Part shown: positions 8,958 to 19,144 of the stretch, piece by piece
How the letters are laid out: the number at the start of each line of letters is the position of its first letter
Position numbering within the stretch: the first letter of the stretch is position 1
Assembly: GCA_963761015.1 (NCBI GenBank)
Contig: CAVXFL010000013.1
Coordinates: forward strand, 1-31,481
From: CAVXFL01 sp963761015
GTDB taxonomy: Bacteria; Pseudomonadota; Alphaproteobacteria; Acetobacterales; Acetobacteraceae
Reading direction: 5' to 3'
Length of the DNA stretch: 31,481 nt
Translations under genes and position numbers: made by a program
Notes under the pieces: model-generated
Databases searched by the model: none
What the model saw: only the letters and a program-made list of their open reading frames with translations
What the model was told of the DNA's origin: nothing

Positions 8958-9948
8958 CGCCGCCGAAGCGCTCGGCGCCGCGCGTGCCCGCGGGTTGCGC
9001 TGGGGTTTTGGCAACCAGCTCGCGCTCCTGATTTTGCTGATCGTCATGGAGACGGTGTTCGCGCTGATCGAGCCGCGCATCGTCTCGCGCGGCAACCTCA
9101 TCAACGTGGCCGAGCAGGCGAGCTACCTCGTCATCTTCACGGTTGCCCAGACCTTGGTGATCCTCACGCGCGGCTTCGATTTGTCGCTCGGCACCACCGT
9201 CTCCGCCGTGAGCGTGGCAAGCGCCCTGGTTCTGACGGCGCATGGCGACAATCCGGCGGCGTGGGTTCTGGCGCTCGGCATCGCCGCCGGAGCCGGTGTC
9301 GGCCTGCTGGTTGGCCTGTTCAATGGAACGCTGGTGGCATGGGTCGGGGTCAACCCGTTCATCGCCACCCTGGCGAGCCTGAATATCTGCCTGGGCATCG
9401 CCACGACGATTTCCGGCGGGCGCCCGGTTTTCGGCGTCTCCGACAGTTTCAGCGCGCTGCTGTACGACGGCACGATTTTCGGCGTCCGTGTGCCCGCGCT
9501 GATCGCCGCGGCCGTCGTGGTGCTGGCCTGGCTCGCCCTGACCCGCACCGTGTTCGGCCGGACGATCTACATCGCGGGCGCGAATCCGCGCGCCGCGATG
9601 GTCGCCGGAATGCCGGTCCGCCGCTACCTGACGCTGGCCTACGTCATCTGTTCGCTGCTGGCCACGCTCGGCGCATTGATGGAGACCGCGCGCACCGGTT
9701 CCGGCGAGCCCAACCTGGGCGGCAGCCTCATGTTGCAAAGCATTGCCGCCGCGGTGATCGGCGGCACCAGCCTGCGCGGCGGCTCGGGCGGCGTCGGCGC
9801 GGCGGTGCTCGGCGCGCTGTTCGTCACCATGCTGTCGAACGGCATGGATCTGCTGCGCATCAGCGGCTACGTGCAGATGATTTCGCTCGGCGTCGTGGTG
9901 ATCGCGGCCACCGCGCTCGACTATCGCCGCGCCTCGCAGCGCGCCTGA
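8950..9948 (+). CDS. CUT2-type ABC importer permease 2 (RbsC family)
   Basis: The second permease of the first importer, 332 residues, with the family hallmark TRGFDLSLGT near residues 71-80 and the ATPase-contact loop GRTIYIAGANPRAAM. It starts with GTG 8950, which overlaps the end of permease 1 by 8 bases; the residues that follow (SSAAEALG) are unremarkable. The gene ends 8 bases before the convergent SDR gene, and no clear terminator hairpin fits in that gap. Confidence 0.9.
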   Translation: MSSAAEALGAARARGLRWGFGNQLALLILLIVMETVFALIEPRIVSRGNLINVAEQASYLVIFTVAQTLVILTRGFDLSLGTTVSAVSVASALVLTAHGDNPAAWVLALGIAAGAGVGLLVGLFNGTLVAWVGVNPFIATLASLNICLGIATTISGGRPVFGVSDSFSALLYDGTIFGVRVPALIAAAVVVLAWLALTRTVFGRTIYIAGANPRAAMVAGMPVRRYLTLAYVICSLLATLGALMETARTGSGEPNLGGSLMLQSIAAAVIGGTSLRGGSGGVGAAVLGALFVTMLSNGMDLLRISGYVQMISLGVVVIAATALDYRRASQRA

Positions 9949-9956
9949 TGCGCAAC

Positions 9957-10718
9957 TTACCAGGCGGACCAGCCGGCATCGACCATGAGCGTGGCGCCGT
10001 GGATCGCCGCGGCATCGTCGGAGGCGAGAAACACCGCGGCGCCGGTCATCTCCTCGGAGGCGAGGAAATCCCGCCCGGTGGGCGTCATGGTGCGCATGAG
10101 CCGGATGTAATCCTCGTTGCCGGGGCCGCGCAGATGCGCGTTCAGCGGCGTCGCGACGTTGCCGGGCGCGAGCGAGTTCACGTTGATGTTGTGCCTGCCG
10201 AGTTCCGCCGCCAGCGCCTTGGTCAGGATCTCCAGCCCGCCCTTGGAGGCGCAATAGGCCGGACAGTTGGGGAACGCGCCGACCCCGGCGATCGAGGTGA
10301 CGTTGATCACCTTGCCGCCGCCGTTCTTGCGGAATTCCGCCACCAGCGACTTCACGCAGAAAAACGCGCCCTTCAGGTTCAGATCGAGCTGCTCGTCCCA
10401 GATCGCCTCGGTGGTCTCCTCGACCGGCACGGTGCGAAACACGCCGGCGTTGTTGACCAGGATGTCCACCCGGCCGAACGCCGCGATCACCTCCGCCACC
10501 ATGCGCGCGATCTCCGGCACCTTGGCGCAGTCGGCCAGAAACACCCGCGCCGTGCCGCCGGCATCGCGAATCCGCCCGGCGACCGCCTCGGCCTTGTCGC
10601 GGCTCTTGCTGCAAACCACCGCAACCGAGGCGCCCTCGGCGCCATAACGGAGCGCGATCGCCTCGCCGATGCCCTGCGAGCCCCCGGTCACGATCGCGAC
10701 CTTGCCGTTGAGCCGCAT
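9957..10718 (-). CDS. Short-chain dehydrogenase/reductase (SDR)
   Basis: A 253-residue NAD(P)-dependent oxidoreductase of the classical SDR family. It has the cofactor motif TGGSQGIG at residues 11-18, NNAG at 89-92, and catalytic Ser142 (NVTSIAG), Tyr155 and Lys159 (YCASK). The cofactor-specificity region VAVVCSKSRDKA, with Ser and Arg after the second strand, leans towards NADP(H) but does not prove it. Start ATG 10718 is followed by RLNGKVAIV, the common SDR opening, and a GAGGGGAGA stretch lies a few bases upstream on this strand. It is the only gene on the minus strand between 4.5 and 28.9 kb, so it is expressed separately from the catabolic run. FabG-like relatives reduce keto groups; the substrate here is unknown. 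Confidence 0.88.
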   Translation of the reverse strand: MRLNGKVAIVTGGSQGIGEAIALRYGAEGASVAVVCSKSRDKAEAVAGRIRDAGGTARVFLADCAKVPEIARMVAEVIAAFGRVDILVNNAGVFRTVPVEETTEAIWDEQLDLNLKGAFFCVKSLVAEFRKNGGGKVINVTSIAGVGAFPNCPAYCASKGGLEILTKALAAELGRHNINVNSLAPGNVATPLNAHLRGPGNEDYIRLMRTMTPTGRDFLASEEMTGAAVFLASDDAAAIHGATLMVDAGWSAW

Positions 10719-10848
10719 GCGCCGTCTCCCCTCTTCGCGACATTGCTGCAAACGCGGTATATCACGGGCGTGAACGGGCGACACATCGGGGTGCGCTCGG
10801 CGGGGTGCGCCCGGCCACCCGCGCGCGATGAACGAAAGCGAGAAGGAC

Positions 10849-11481
10849 ATGGCCAAGATCATCCTCTACGGCTTTGACGGCAGCACCTATGTCCGCACCG
10901 TGCGCATGCTGCTCGCCGAGAAGGGCGCGCAGTACGAGCAGGTCCCGGTGAACGTGCTGAAGGGCGAGCCGCGCCAGCCCGAACACCTCGCCCGCCATCC
11001 GTTCGGCAAGGTGCCGGTGCTCGATCACGACGGGTTTCGCATCATCGAGACCAGCGCCATCGCGCCGTATCTCGACGAGGTATTGCCCGGCCCGTCGTTC
11101 ACGCCCGACAACCCCAAGGACCGCGCGCGCATGCGCATGGCGATGGGCATCGTCGACTCGTATGGATATGGCGCGCTGGTCAGCGTGGCCGGCTATCACC
11201 TGTTCCCCGATTTCATCGGCGGGCCGAACGAGGATGCGCGGCGGGCGGGGATCGCGAATGGCCGGCGGGTGCTCGAGGAGCTGATGCGGTTGCGCGGCGG
11301 GGATTCGTTCATCGCCGGCGCGCATCCCTCGCTCGGCGATCTGTATCTGGCGCCGATCTGTTTCTATGTGGCGCTCACCCCCGACGCCAGCGAGGTGTTC
11401 GCGGTGGACGGCTTCGCCGCGTGGTGGGGCCGCGTGCAGGCGATGCCCAGCTACCAGTCCACGGCGCCCCAACTCGGCTAG
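10849..11481 (+). CDS. Glutathione S-transferase family protein
   Basis: A 210-residue cytoplasmic protein with the two-domain GST layout. The thioredoxin-like N-terminal part has the strand-helix start KIILYGFDGSTYVRTVRMLL, the cis-proline segment KVPVLDHDG (54-62) and the glutathione-binding ETSAI at 67-71. The helical C-terminal part contains SLGDLYLAPI, the N-capping-box region of GSTs. ATG 10849 is chosen because GAGAAGGAC directly precedes it; ATG 10828 is in frame seven codons earlier but lacks such a site. The gene ends 9 bases before hyuA and probably starts that operon. Its role in the pathway is not clear. Confidence 0.85.
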   Translation: MAKIILYGFDGSTYVRTVRMLLAEKGAQYEQVPVNVLKGEPRQPEHLARHPFGKVPVLDHDGFRIIETSAIAPYLDEVLPGPSFTPDNPKDRARMRMAMGIVDSYGYGALVSVAGYHLFPDFIGGPNEDARRAGIANGRRVLEELMRLRGGDSFIAGAHPSLGDLYLAPICFYVALTPDASEVFAVDGFAAWWGRVQAMPSYQSTAPQLG

Positions 11482-11490
11482 CGAGCGACG

Positions 11491-13518
11491 ATGGGAAACC
11501 TGCGCGTCGCCGTCGACATCGGCGGAACGTTCACCGATTTCTGCATTCTGGACGAGGCGAGCGGCGCGCTCCGCGTCGCCAAGACGGCCACGACGAAGGA
11601 CCCGATCGAGGGCCTGTTCGCCGGGCTGGCGCAAGCCGAAATCGACCTCGCCGACGTCACCTTGCTGTCGCACGGCACCACGGTTGCAACCAACGCGCTG
11701 ATCACACGCCGGCTGCCGCGCGCGGCGATGGTCTGCACCGAGGGGTTTCGCGACGTGATCGAAATCCGCCGCGCCAACAAGGAAGACCTCTGGGACACCT
11801 ACAAGGACGTGGCCCGGCCCTACATTCCGCGCCGCGACCGCCTCACGGTGCGCGAGCGCGTGGATGCGGCGGGACGGATTGTGGCGCCGCTCGACGAGGC
11901 CGGCGCACGCGAGATCGCGCGCATCCTGCGCAAGCGGCAGGTGGCCGCGGTCGCGGTCTGCTTCATGAACGCCTTCGCCAACGGCGCGAACGAGCGGCGC
12001 ATGAAGGCCATTCTGGAGGAGGAACTGCCCGGCATTCCGGTGACGACCAGTTCGGACACCTTGCCGGAAATCTTCGAGCACGAACGCTTCTCGACGACCG
12101 TGGTGAACGCGGTGCTGAGCCCGGTGGTCGGCGACTACGTGGTGCGGCTCGCCGATCGGCTGGCGCAATCCGGCTATCGCAGCGACCTCTTGCTGCTGCA
12201 CAGCGGCGGCGGCGTGATGACCGGCGCCGGCGCGCGCCAGTTCGCCGCGCGCCTCGCCGGCTCCGGCATCGCCGCGGGCGCGATCGCGTCGCGCCACATC
12301 GCGCTGCAATGCGGCTTTCCCAATTCCATCGGCCTCGACATGGGCGGCACGAGCTGCGACGTGTCGCTGGCCTGGGAAGGCCGCTCCCGCGTCACCAAGG
12401 ACTGGCACATCGAGTTCGGCTACCCGATCCGCTTCCCGAGCATCGAGGTGCTGACGATCGGCGCCGGCGGCGGCTCGCTCGCCTGGATCGACAGCGCCGG
12501 CTCGCTGCACAACGGCCCGCAATCGGCCGGCGCCGACCCCGGCCCGGCCTGCTACGGGCGCGGCAACGAAGCGCCGACCAACACCGATGCGCATCTCGTG
12601 CTGGGCCGGCTCGGGCGCGGGCTCGCCGGCGGCAGCATCGCGCTCGTCCCGGCGCTGGCGGAGGCGGCGGTGCGGCGCGGCGTCGCCGAGCCGCTCGGCA
12701 TGGAACTGCACGAGGCGGCGGAAGCGATCCTGCGCGTCGCCAACGCGAACATGGGCGACGCGGTGCGGCTGATTTCGATCAGCCGGGGCTACGATCCGCG
12801 CGACTTCGCGCTGGTGGCGTTCGGCGGCGCCGGCCCGCTGCACGGCGCGGCGCTGGCGCGCGAGTTGTCCATCCCCGTTGTGATCGTGCCGCCCAACCCC
12901 GGCGTCACCTCCGCCCTCGGCTGCCTGCTCGTCGACGTGCAGCACGACCTCGCCGAAAGCTACATCCATCCGGCGGCGGAAGCCGACACCGCCGAAATCG
13001 AGGCGCGCTTCGGCCGGCTAGAACAGGACGCGTGGGAGCGCATGCGCCACGAGAACGTGCGCGACGAGGACGTGGTGATCGAGCGCAGCATCGACATGAT
13101 GTACCAGGGCCAGTGGCGCTCGCTCGCCGTCCCGGCCGGGCGCCCGGTCGGCGCCATCGCCGATCTGGTCGCCGCGTTCCACGCGCAGCACGAGCGCGAA
13201 TACAATTTCCGCCGCGACGAGGCGGCCGTGGATCTGTACCGGTTGAACCTGCGCGTGGTCGGCGTGGTGCCGAAGGCGGCGATCCGCGAGCATGGCGGCG
13301 ATGGCCGGATGCCCGCCCCGGTCGAACATCGCGCCGCCTGGTTCGGCGGCGGGCATGCCGTCGAAACGCCGGTGTTCCATCGCGAGGATTTGCCGGCCGG
13401 CGCGCGCTTCAGTGGCCCGGCGATCGTCGAACAGCTGGATGCGACCACGGTCGTTCCCCCGGGCGCCGCCGCCGAGGTGGACCGGTTCCTCAACATCGTG
13501 ATGCGGGTAGGTGGCTGA
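11491..13518 (+). CDS. Hydantoinase/oxoprolinase subunit A (HyuA family)
   Basis: HyuA-family proteins are the ATP-binding subunits of ATP-dependent hydantoinases, oxoprolinases and related enzymes (caprolactamase, acetone and acetophenone carboxylases); they phosphorylate the substrate with partner HyuB. The 675-residue product has the normal length, the actin-like phosphate loop VDIGGTFTDF near residues 8-17, SHGTTVATNAL near 60-70, GLDMGGTSCDV near 287-297 and FGGAGPLHG near 445. ATG 11491 is 9 bases after the previous stop and begins at the conserved domain. HyuB follows after 2 bases. Family members act on different cyclic amides or ketones, so the substrate cannot be read from the sequence; an N-substituted or plain lactam or hydantoin is the best guess from context. 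Confidence 0.9.
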   Translation: MGNLRVAVDIGGTFTDFCILDEASGALRVAKTATTKDPIEGLFAGLAQAEIDLADVTLLSHGTTVATNALITRRLPRAAMVCTEGFRDVIEIRRANKEDLWDTYKDVARPYIPRRDRLTVRERVDAAGRIVAPLDEAGAREIARILRKRQVAAVAVCFMNAFANGANERRMKAILEEELPGIPVTTSSDTLPEIFEHERFSTTVVNAVLSPVVGDYVVRLADRLAQSGYRSDLLLLHSGGGVMTGAGARQFAARLAGSGIAAGAIASRHIALQCGFPNSIGLDMGGTSCDVSLAWEGRSRVTKDWHIEFGYPIRFPSIEVLTIGAGGGSLAWIDSAGSLHNGPQSAGADPGPACYGRGNEAPTNTDAHLVLGRLGRGLAGGSIALVPALAEAAVRRGVAEPLGMELHEAAEAILRVANANMGDAVRLISISRGYDPRDFALVAFGGAGPLHGAALARELSIPVVIVPPNPGVTSALGCLLVDVQHDLAESYIHPAAEADTAEIEARFGRLEQDAWERMRHENVRDEDVVIERSIDMMYQGQWRSLAVPAGRPVGAIADLVAAFHAQHEREYNFRRDEAAVDLYRLNLRVVGVVPKAAIREHGGDGRMPAPVEHRAAWFGGGHAVETPVFHREDLPAGARFSGPAIVEQLDATTVVPPGAAAEVDRFLNIVMRVGG

Positions 13519-13520
13519 GC

Positions 13521-15485
13521 ATGGCGACGCAGCAGGGGTTCGCCCTCGATCCCGTCACCTTCGAGGTGTTGAAGAACGCGTTCATCACCACGGTCGACCA
13601 GATGGCCGAGCAGATCCTGCGGACCTGCTACTCCTTCGTCATCTACAACCGCGACTTCTCCAACGCGCTGAACGACATCAACGGCGATTCCATTGCCCAA
13701 GGTAATTACGACATCGCCGTCCATGTCGGCACCTTGCATTACACCTGCAAGGACGTGATCCGCCTCTTCAAGGGCGAAATGAAGCCGGGCGACGTGTACG
13801 CCATCAACGACCCCTACGCCGGCGGCACGCATTTCCCCGACGTTCGGCTGATCCGGCCGGTATTCGTGGGCGACGAGCCGATCGCCTTCGCGCAGTCGAA
13901 CGGGCACTGGTCCGATGTCGGCGGCAGCGTCCCTGGCTCGTTCGACGTGCTCGCCAAGGAGATGTTCCGCGAGGGCATCCGCATCACGCCGATCCGGCTG
14001 TGGGATGGCGGCGTGTTCCGCCGCGATGTCGCGCACATGATCGCCGCGAACACGCGCGACCCGGCTTCCATCATCGGGGACATGCAGTCCCAGGCCGAGG
14101 CGACGCGCGTGGCGGAGCGCGAAATGCTGCGCCTGGTCGGCAAATACGGCAAGGAGACGGTGGTCACCGCCTTCGCCGATGTGCAGGACTACGTGGAGCG
14201 CGCGCTGCGCCGTCGCCTCGCCGAACTGCCGGACGGCGAGTGGGAGACCCAGGATTTCATCGACCGCGATCCCGCCGGCGGCGAGGGGCTGATCCCGATC
14301 AAGGTGAAGCTCACCATCAAGGGCGACCGGGTGATCTACGACTTCACCGGAAGCCATCCCACCATCGGCTCGCTGTACAACTCGGCGTTCGGCGCGACGT
14401 TCTCCGCCGTCGTCGCCGGCATGAAGACCTTCTTCCCCGACCTGCCGCTGAATTCCGGCTTTTATCGTCCGATCGAGGTGATCGCGCCCGAGGACACGGT
14501 GGTGAACGCGCGCTGGCCGATCGCGGTGACGGGATTCCTGATGCCCTTCGAGAAGATCATGAACTCGATCTACGAGATCTGGTCGGGCATCATGCCGGAG
14601 CGCGCCATCGCCTGCGCGTTCAATCTCGAATACCTGCTCACCGGCGGGCGCGACCTGCGCAGCCCGGCCAAGCCGATCTTCATGTTCTACGATTGGCTGC
14701 CCGGCGGCTGGGGCGGGCGCAACGGCAAGGACGGCTGCAACGTCACCACCGCCTGTTTCGGCACCGGATTGCAGTCGCAGCCCGTCGAGGGGCAGGAACG
14801 CGTCTCGCCCATTCTCACCGACGAATACCAGATCCTCACGGATTCGGCGGGGCCCGGCAAATGGCGCGGCGGCGCCGGCGTGCGCAAGACCAGCACGTTG
14901 CGCGAGGCCGACCGGACGGTGATCTCCTACATCTGCGACCGCGAGCGCGCCGTGGTTTGGGGCATCAACGGCGGGTTGCCCTCCATGCCGCACGGCCTCA
15001 GCCTGAAGCGCGCCGGGGCGAACAAGGAGGAGTGGCTCGGCTCGGTGTTTTCCGACGTGCCGCTCGGCAGCGGCGACGCGTTCAGCCGGCCCACCGCGGG
15101 CGGCGGCGGCTACGGCGATCCGCTGGAGCGCGACCCTGAACACGTGCGCGAGGACGTGGCGGACGATTACGTCTCCATCGAACGCGCGCGCCAGGATTAC
15201 GGCGTGGTGCTGCGCGTGATCGACCGCGATCTTGCGGAATACGCGGTGGACCGCGAGGCGACCGAACGCGAACGCGCGCAAATTCATGCCCAGCGCCGCG
15301 GCTGGCTGGAAACCGAACCCGGCGATGTCGCGCGCCGCTACAAGGCGGGCGAACTGGACCGCCTGGACGTGGTGCGGCGCTACGGCGTGATCCTGGACTG
15401 GAGCACGGGCGAGGTGCTCGAACGCTCGACCGCGCAGTTCCGCGAGATGTTCCAGAAACGCTCGGCCTCGCACTGGCGCGATTGA
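13521..15485 (+). CDS. Hydantoinase/oxoprolinase subunit B (HyuB family)
   Basis: The partner of HyuA, 654 residues, which in studied relatives completes hydrolysis or carboxylation of the phosphorylated substrate. Family features are LDPVTFEVLKNAF at the N-terminus, GDVYAINDPYAGGTHFPD near residue 90, QSNGHWSDVGG near 125 and, towards the end, PTAGGGGYGDP. ATG 13521 lies 2 bases after the hyuA stop, so the two genes are translationally coupled and probably form an equimolar complex. The ~110 residues after GGYGDP are charged (DRDLAEYAVDREATERERAQ) and form an extension seen in part of the family. No frameshift is visible, in contrast to pxpB and pxpC nearby. Confidence 0.9.
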   Translation: MATQQGFALDPVTFEVLKNAFITTVDQMAEQILRTCYSFVIYNRDFSNALNDINGDSIAQGNYDIAVHVGTLHYTCKDVIRLFKGEMKPGDVYAINDPYAGGTHFPDVRLIRPVFVGDEPIAFAQSNGHWSDVGGSVPGSFDVLAKEMFREGIRITPIRLWDGGVFRRDVAHMIAANTRDPASIIGDMQSQAEATRVAEREMLRLVGKYGKETVVTAFADVQDYVERALRRRLAELPDGEWETQDFIDRDPAGGEGLIPIKVKLTIKGDRVIYDFTGSHPTIGSLYNSAFGATFSAVVAGMKTFFPDLPLNSGFYRPIEVIAPEDTVVNARWPIAVTGFLMPFEKIMNSIYEIWSGIMPERAIACAFNLEYLLTGGRDLRSPAKPIFMFYDWLPGGWGGRNGKDGCNVTTACFGTGLQSQPVEGQERVSPILTDEYQILTDSAGPGKWRGGAGVRKTSTLREADRTVISYICDRERAVVWGINGGLPSMPHGLSLKRAGANKEEWLGSVFSDVPLGSGDAFSRPTAGGGGYGDPLERDPEHVREDVADDYVSIERARQDYGVVLRVIDRDLAEYAVDREATERERAQIHAQRRGWLETEPGDVARRYKAGELDRLDVVRRYGVILDWSTGEVLERSTAQFREMFQKRSASHWRD

Positions 15486-15506
15486 ACCGCGAGCACGGAG
15501 ATTTTC

Positions 15507-15749
15507 ATGGCGATCAAGACCGTCCCCGCTCCGCTCCCGGGCACCTTCTACCGCCGCCCGAGCCCCGATCAGCCGCCGTTCAAGAACGACGGCGACATGA
15601 TCGCCGTCGGCGATACGATCGGGTTGATCGAGGTGATGAAGACGTTCACGCCGGTCACCGCCGAGGAATCCGGACGTATCACGCAGTTCCTTATCGATAA
15701 CGAGGACGCCGTCATGGCCGGCCAGCCGCTCTACGAACTGGAGGCGTGA
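15507..15749 (+). CDS. Stand-alone biotinyl (BCCP) carrier domain
   Basis: An 80-residue protein that is nearly all biotinyl domain. It starts at AIKTVPAPLPGTFYRRPSPDQ, matching the region of AccB where its biotinyl domain begins, and lacks the N-terminal and Ala/Pro linker parts of AccB. The biotin acceptor is Lys45 in EVMKTF; the usual motif is AMKM, so Val and Thr flank it here. It should carry CO2 between the biotin carboxylase encoded 9 bases downstream and a carboxyltransferase. ATG 15507 is preceded by GGAG. The small size suits a dedicated carrier for one enzyme rather than the housekeeping AccB. Confidence 0.88.
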   Translation: MAIKTVPAPLPGTFYRRPSPDQPPFKNDGDMIAVGDTIGLIEVMKTFTPVTAEESGRITQFLIDNEDAVMAGQPLYELEA

Positions 15750-15758
15750 CGGCGGCCG

Positions 15759-17137
<1,379 letters not shown>

Positions 17138-17141
<4 letters not shown>

Positions 17142-18017
17142 CGACTCGCACCTGCTTCGGCGGCGACGAGCACATCTTCATCGAGTTCGACGAGGAGATG
17201 TCGCTCGAAGCCTTTTTCACCGCCCTGTCGATGGCCCGCGCCGTCAGGGAGAGCGCGATCCCGGGCGTGACGGAGATTTGCCCCGCCAATGCCTCGTTCC
17301 AGGTGCGCTTCGACCCCGACGTGATCGCGCCCGACGACCTGCTGCGCGAGATCCGCGCGCTGGAAGAAAAGGCCGAGCACGCGCCGCCCTTATTGAACAC
17401 GCGAATCGTCGAGCTGCCGGTGTTCTACAATGATCCCTGGACGCGCGAGACGCTCATGCGCTTCCGCGAGCGGCACCAGGCGCCGGAGCTGACCGATCTG
17501 GAATACGCAGCAAAGATCAACGGTTACGATTCGGTGGAAGCGCTTCACCGCCGCGCACGCGGCGGCGCCGTGGTTCGTCTCCATGGTGGGCTTCGTCGCT
17601 GGCCTGCCCTGGCTGTTTCAGATGGTCGAGCGCGCGAAGCAGATCGAGGTGCCGAAATATCTGCGCCCACGCACCGACACGCCGCGGCTGACCGTCGGAC
17701 ACGGCGGCTGCTTCGGCGCCATCTACTCGGTGCGCGGCGCCGGCGGCTACCAGATGTTCGGCATCACGCCGACGCCGATCTACGACCCGAAACAGTCGAT
17801 GTCGTATCTGCGCGACTTCATGATGTTGTTCAATCCCGGCGACATCGTGAAGTACCAGCCCGATCGGCCGCGACGAATACGAATCGCGACGTCGACCGAG
17901 GTCGAAGCCGGGCGCTATGCGCCGCGCATCCGCCCCGTCGCGTTCTCGCTCGATGCGTTCAAGGCCGATCCCGCCGGCTCCAACGCCAAGCTGCTGGAGG
18001 CGCTCCATGCCGATTGA
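17138..18017 (+). pseudogene. pxpB: 5-oxoprolinase subunit B (KipI/AHS1 family), frameshifted
   Basis: PxpB belongs to the AHS1 (KipI) family and works with PxpC. The first part (FGGDEHIFIEFDEEMSLEAF to KINGYDSVEA) is in one frame from ATG 17138; then an extra C at about 17543 moves the protein to the frame of FVSMVGFVAGLPWLFQMV, HGGCFGAIYSVRGAGGYQMF and VEAGRYAPRIRP. A second pair of compensating indels lies at about 17863-17905, where the family-like KYQPIGRDEYES is found one frame off between KYQP and TEVEAGRY. Corrected, the product would be about 290 residues, longer than KipI but normal for PxpB proteins of this type. The residues are otherwise well conserved, so decay is either very recent or an artefact. 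The start overlaps the end of accC. Confidence 0.85.
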
Positions 18018-18987
18018 GGTGATCAAGCCGGGCCTCGCCACCTCCGTTCAGGATCTCGGCCGCCCGGGCTACTACCATCTCGGCATTCCGCAATCGGGCG
18101 CGCATGGATCGTTTCGCGTTGCGCGCCGCCAACCTGCTGGTCGGCAACGACGAGGGCGCCGCGGTGCTGGAAGCACCTTCCTCGGCCCGGAGCTGGATTC
18201 ACCGCCGATGCGCTGGTCGCGGTCACCGGCGCGGAGATGCCGCCCAAGCTCGACGGAACGCCACGCCCGACCTGGACCGGCGTTCGCGGTCAAGGCCGGG
18301 CAGGTGCTGAGTTTCGATTTCCTCAAGACGCGGCGCGCGCGCCTACATCGCGGTGGCGGGCGGCATCGACGTGCCGGTGGTGCTCGGCAGCCGTTCCACC
18401 TACGCGCTCGGCGCGCTCGGGGGCTTCGAGGGCCGCCCGCTGCGCCCGGGCGACGTGCTGCCGCTCGGCGCGGCGTCGCGCGCCGGGCGCAGCGGGCAAG
18501 GCGTTGCCCGATGCGCTGCGCCGGCAGCTGTCAGTCGCGCCCAGCCTGCGCGTGCTGCCCGGCCTGTACGACTACCGCATCACCGAGGCGGCGAAGGACA
18601 GCTTTTTCGCCGACACCTGGAAGGTGGCGCCGGAGGCGGATCGCATCGGCTATCGCTTCCGCGGCGGCCGCGCGCTGGAATTCGTGCCGCGGCGAGCAGC
18701 CGTTCGGCGCCGGCTCCGATCCCTCGAACATCGTCGACAGCTGCTACCCGTACGGCTCGATCCAGGTGCCCGGCGGCACCGAGCCGATCGTGCTGCATCG
18801 CGACGCGGTATCGGGCGGCGGCTACTTCATGATCGGCACGGTCATCTCGGCCGACATGGACCTGATCGGCCAGATGCAGCCGCACACGCCCACGCGGTTC
18901 GTCCCCGTCGACATGGCGCAGGCGCTGGCGGCGCGGCGCGAGGAAGCCGCCCGCCTCGCCCGGCTCAGGGAAGCGCTGCGCATGTAG
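18007..18987 (+). pseudogene. pxpC: 5-oxoprolinase subunit C (KipA/AHS2 family), about seven frameshifts
   Basis: PxpC belongs to the AHS2 (KipA) family, partner of PxpB. From ATG 18007 the protein reads MPIEVIKPGLATSVQDLGR and GIPQSGA, then continues in shifted frames: MDRFALRAANLLVGNDEGA, TFLGPELD, TADALVAVTGAEMPPKLDG, AFAVKAGQVLSFDFLKT, AYIAVAGGIDVPVVLGSRST, KALPDALRRQLSVAPSLRVL and EQPFGAGSDPSNIVDSCYP. The indels are near 18101, 18174, 18199, 18279, 18340, 18490 and 18692. Patched together it is a normal full-length PxpC of about 325 residues with no in-frame stop and no loss of conserved residues. It overlaps pxpB by 11 bases and ends the plus-strand operon. As written it cannot be translated. 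Confidence 0.87.
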
Positions 18988-19144
18988 GGGCGAGCGGCGG
19001 TCGTGGCGGCTCCGCCTCCGCCATGGATTGACTGGTCCGCCTACCTTTCCCGCCGGCCATCCCTTTCAGGCGCCGATCCTCCATATGAACCGCAGGCCCG
19101 CCGCGCAATGCCGCCGCACCGGGTCCGTCGAGGGGTTCAGGGTT

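Noticed and set aside
10719..10848. Divergent promoter/operator with the palindrome TTGCTGCAA between the SDR and GST genes
   Set aside because: The palindrome is only 9 bases and no -35/-10 pair has correct spacing on either strand.
11421..13520. Open frame upstream of hyuB that would make a protein of about 1350 residues
   Set aside because: This part overlaps hyuA in another frame and is arginine-rich without domains; hyuB starts at 13521 with its conserved N-terminus.
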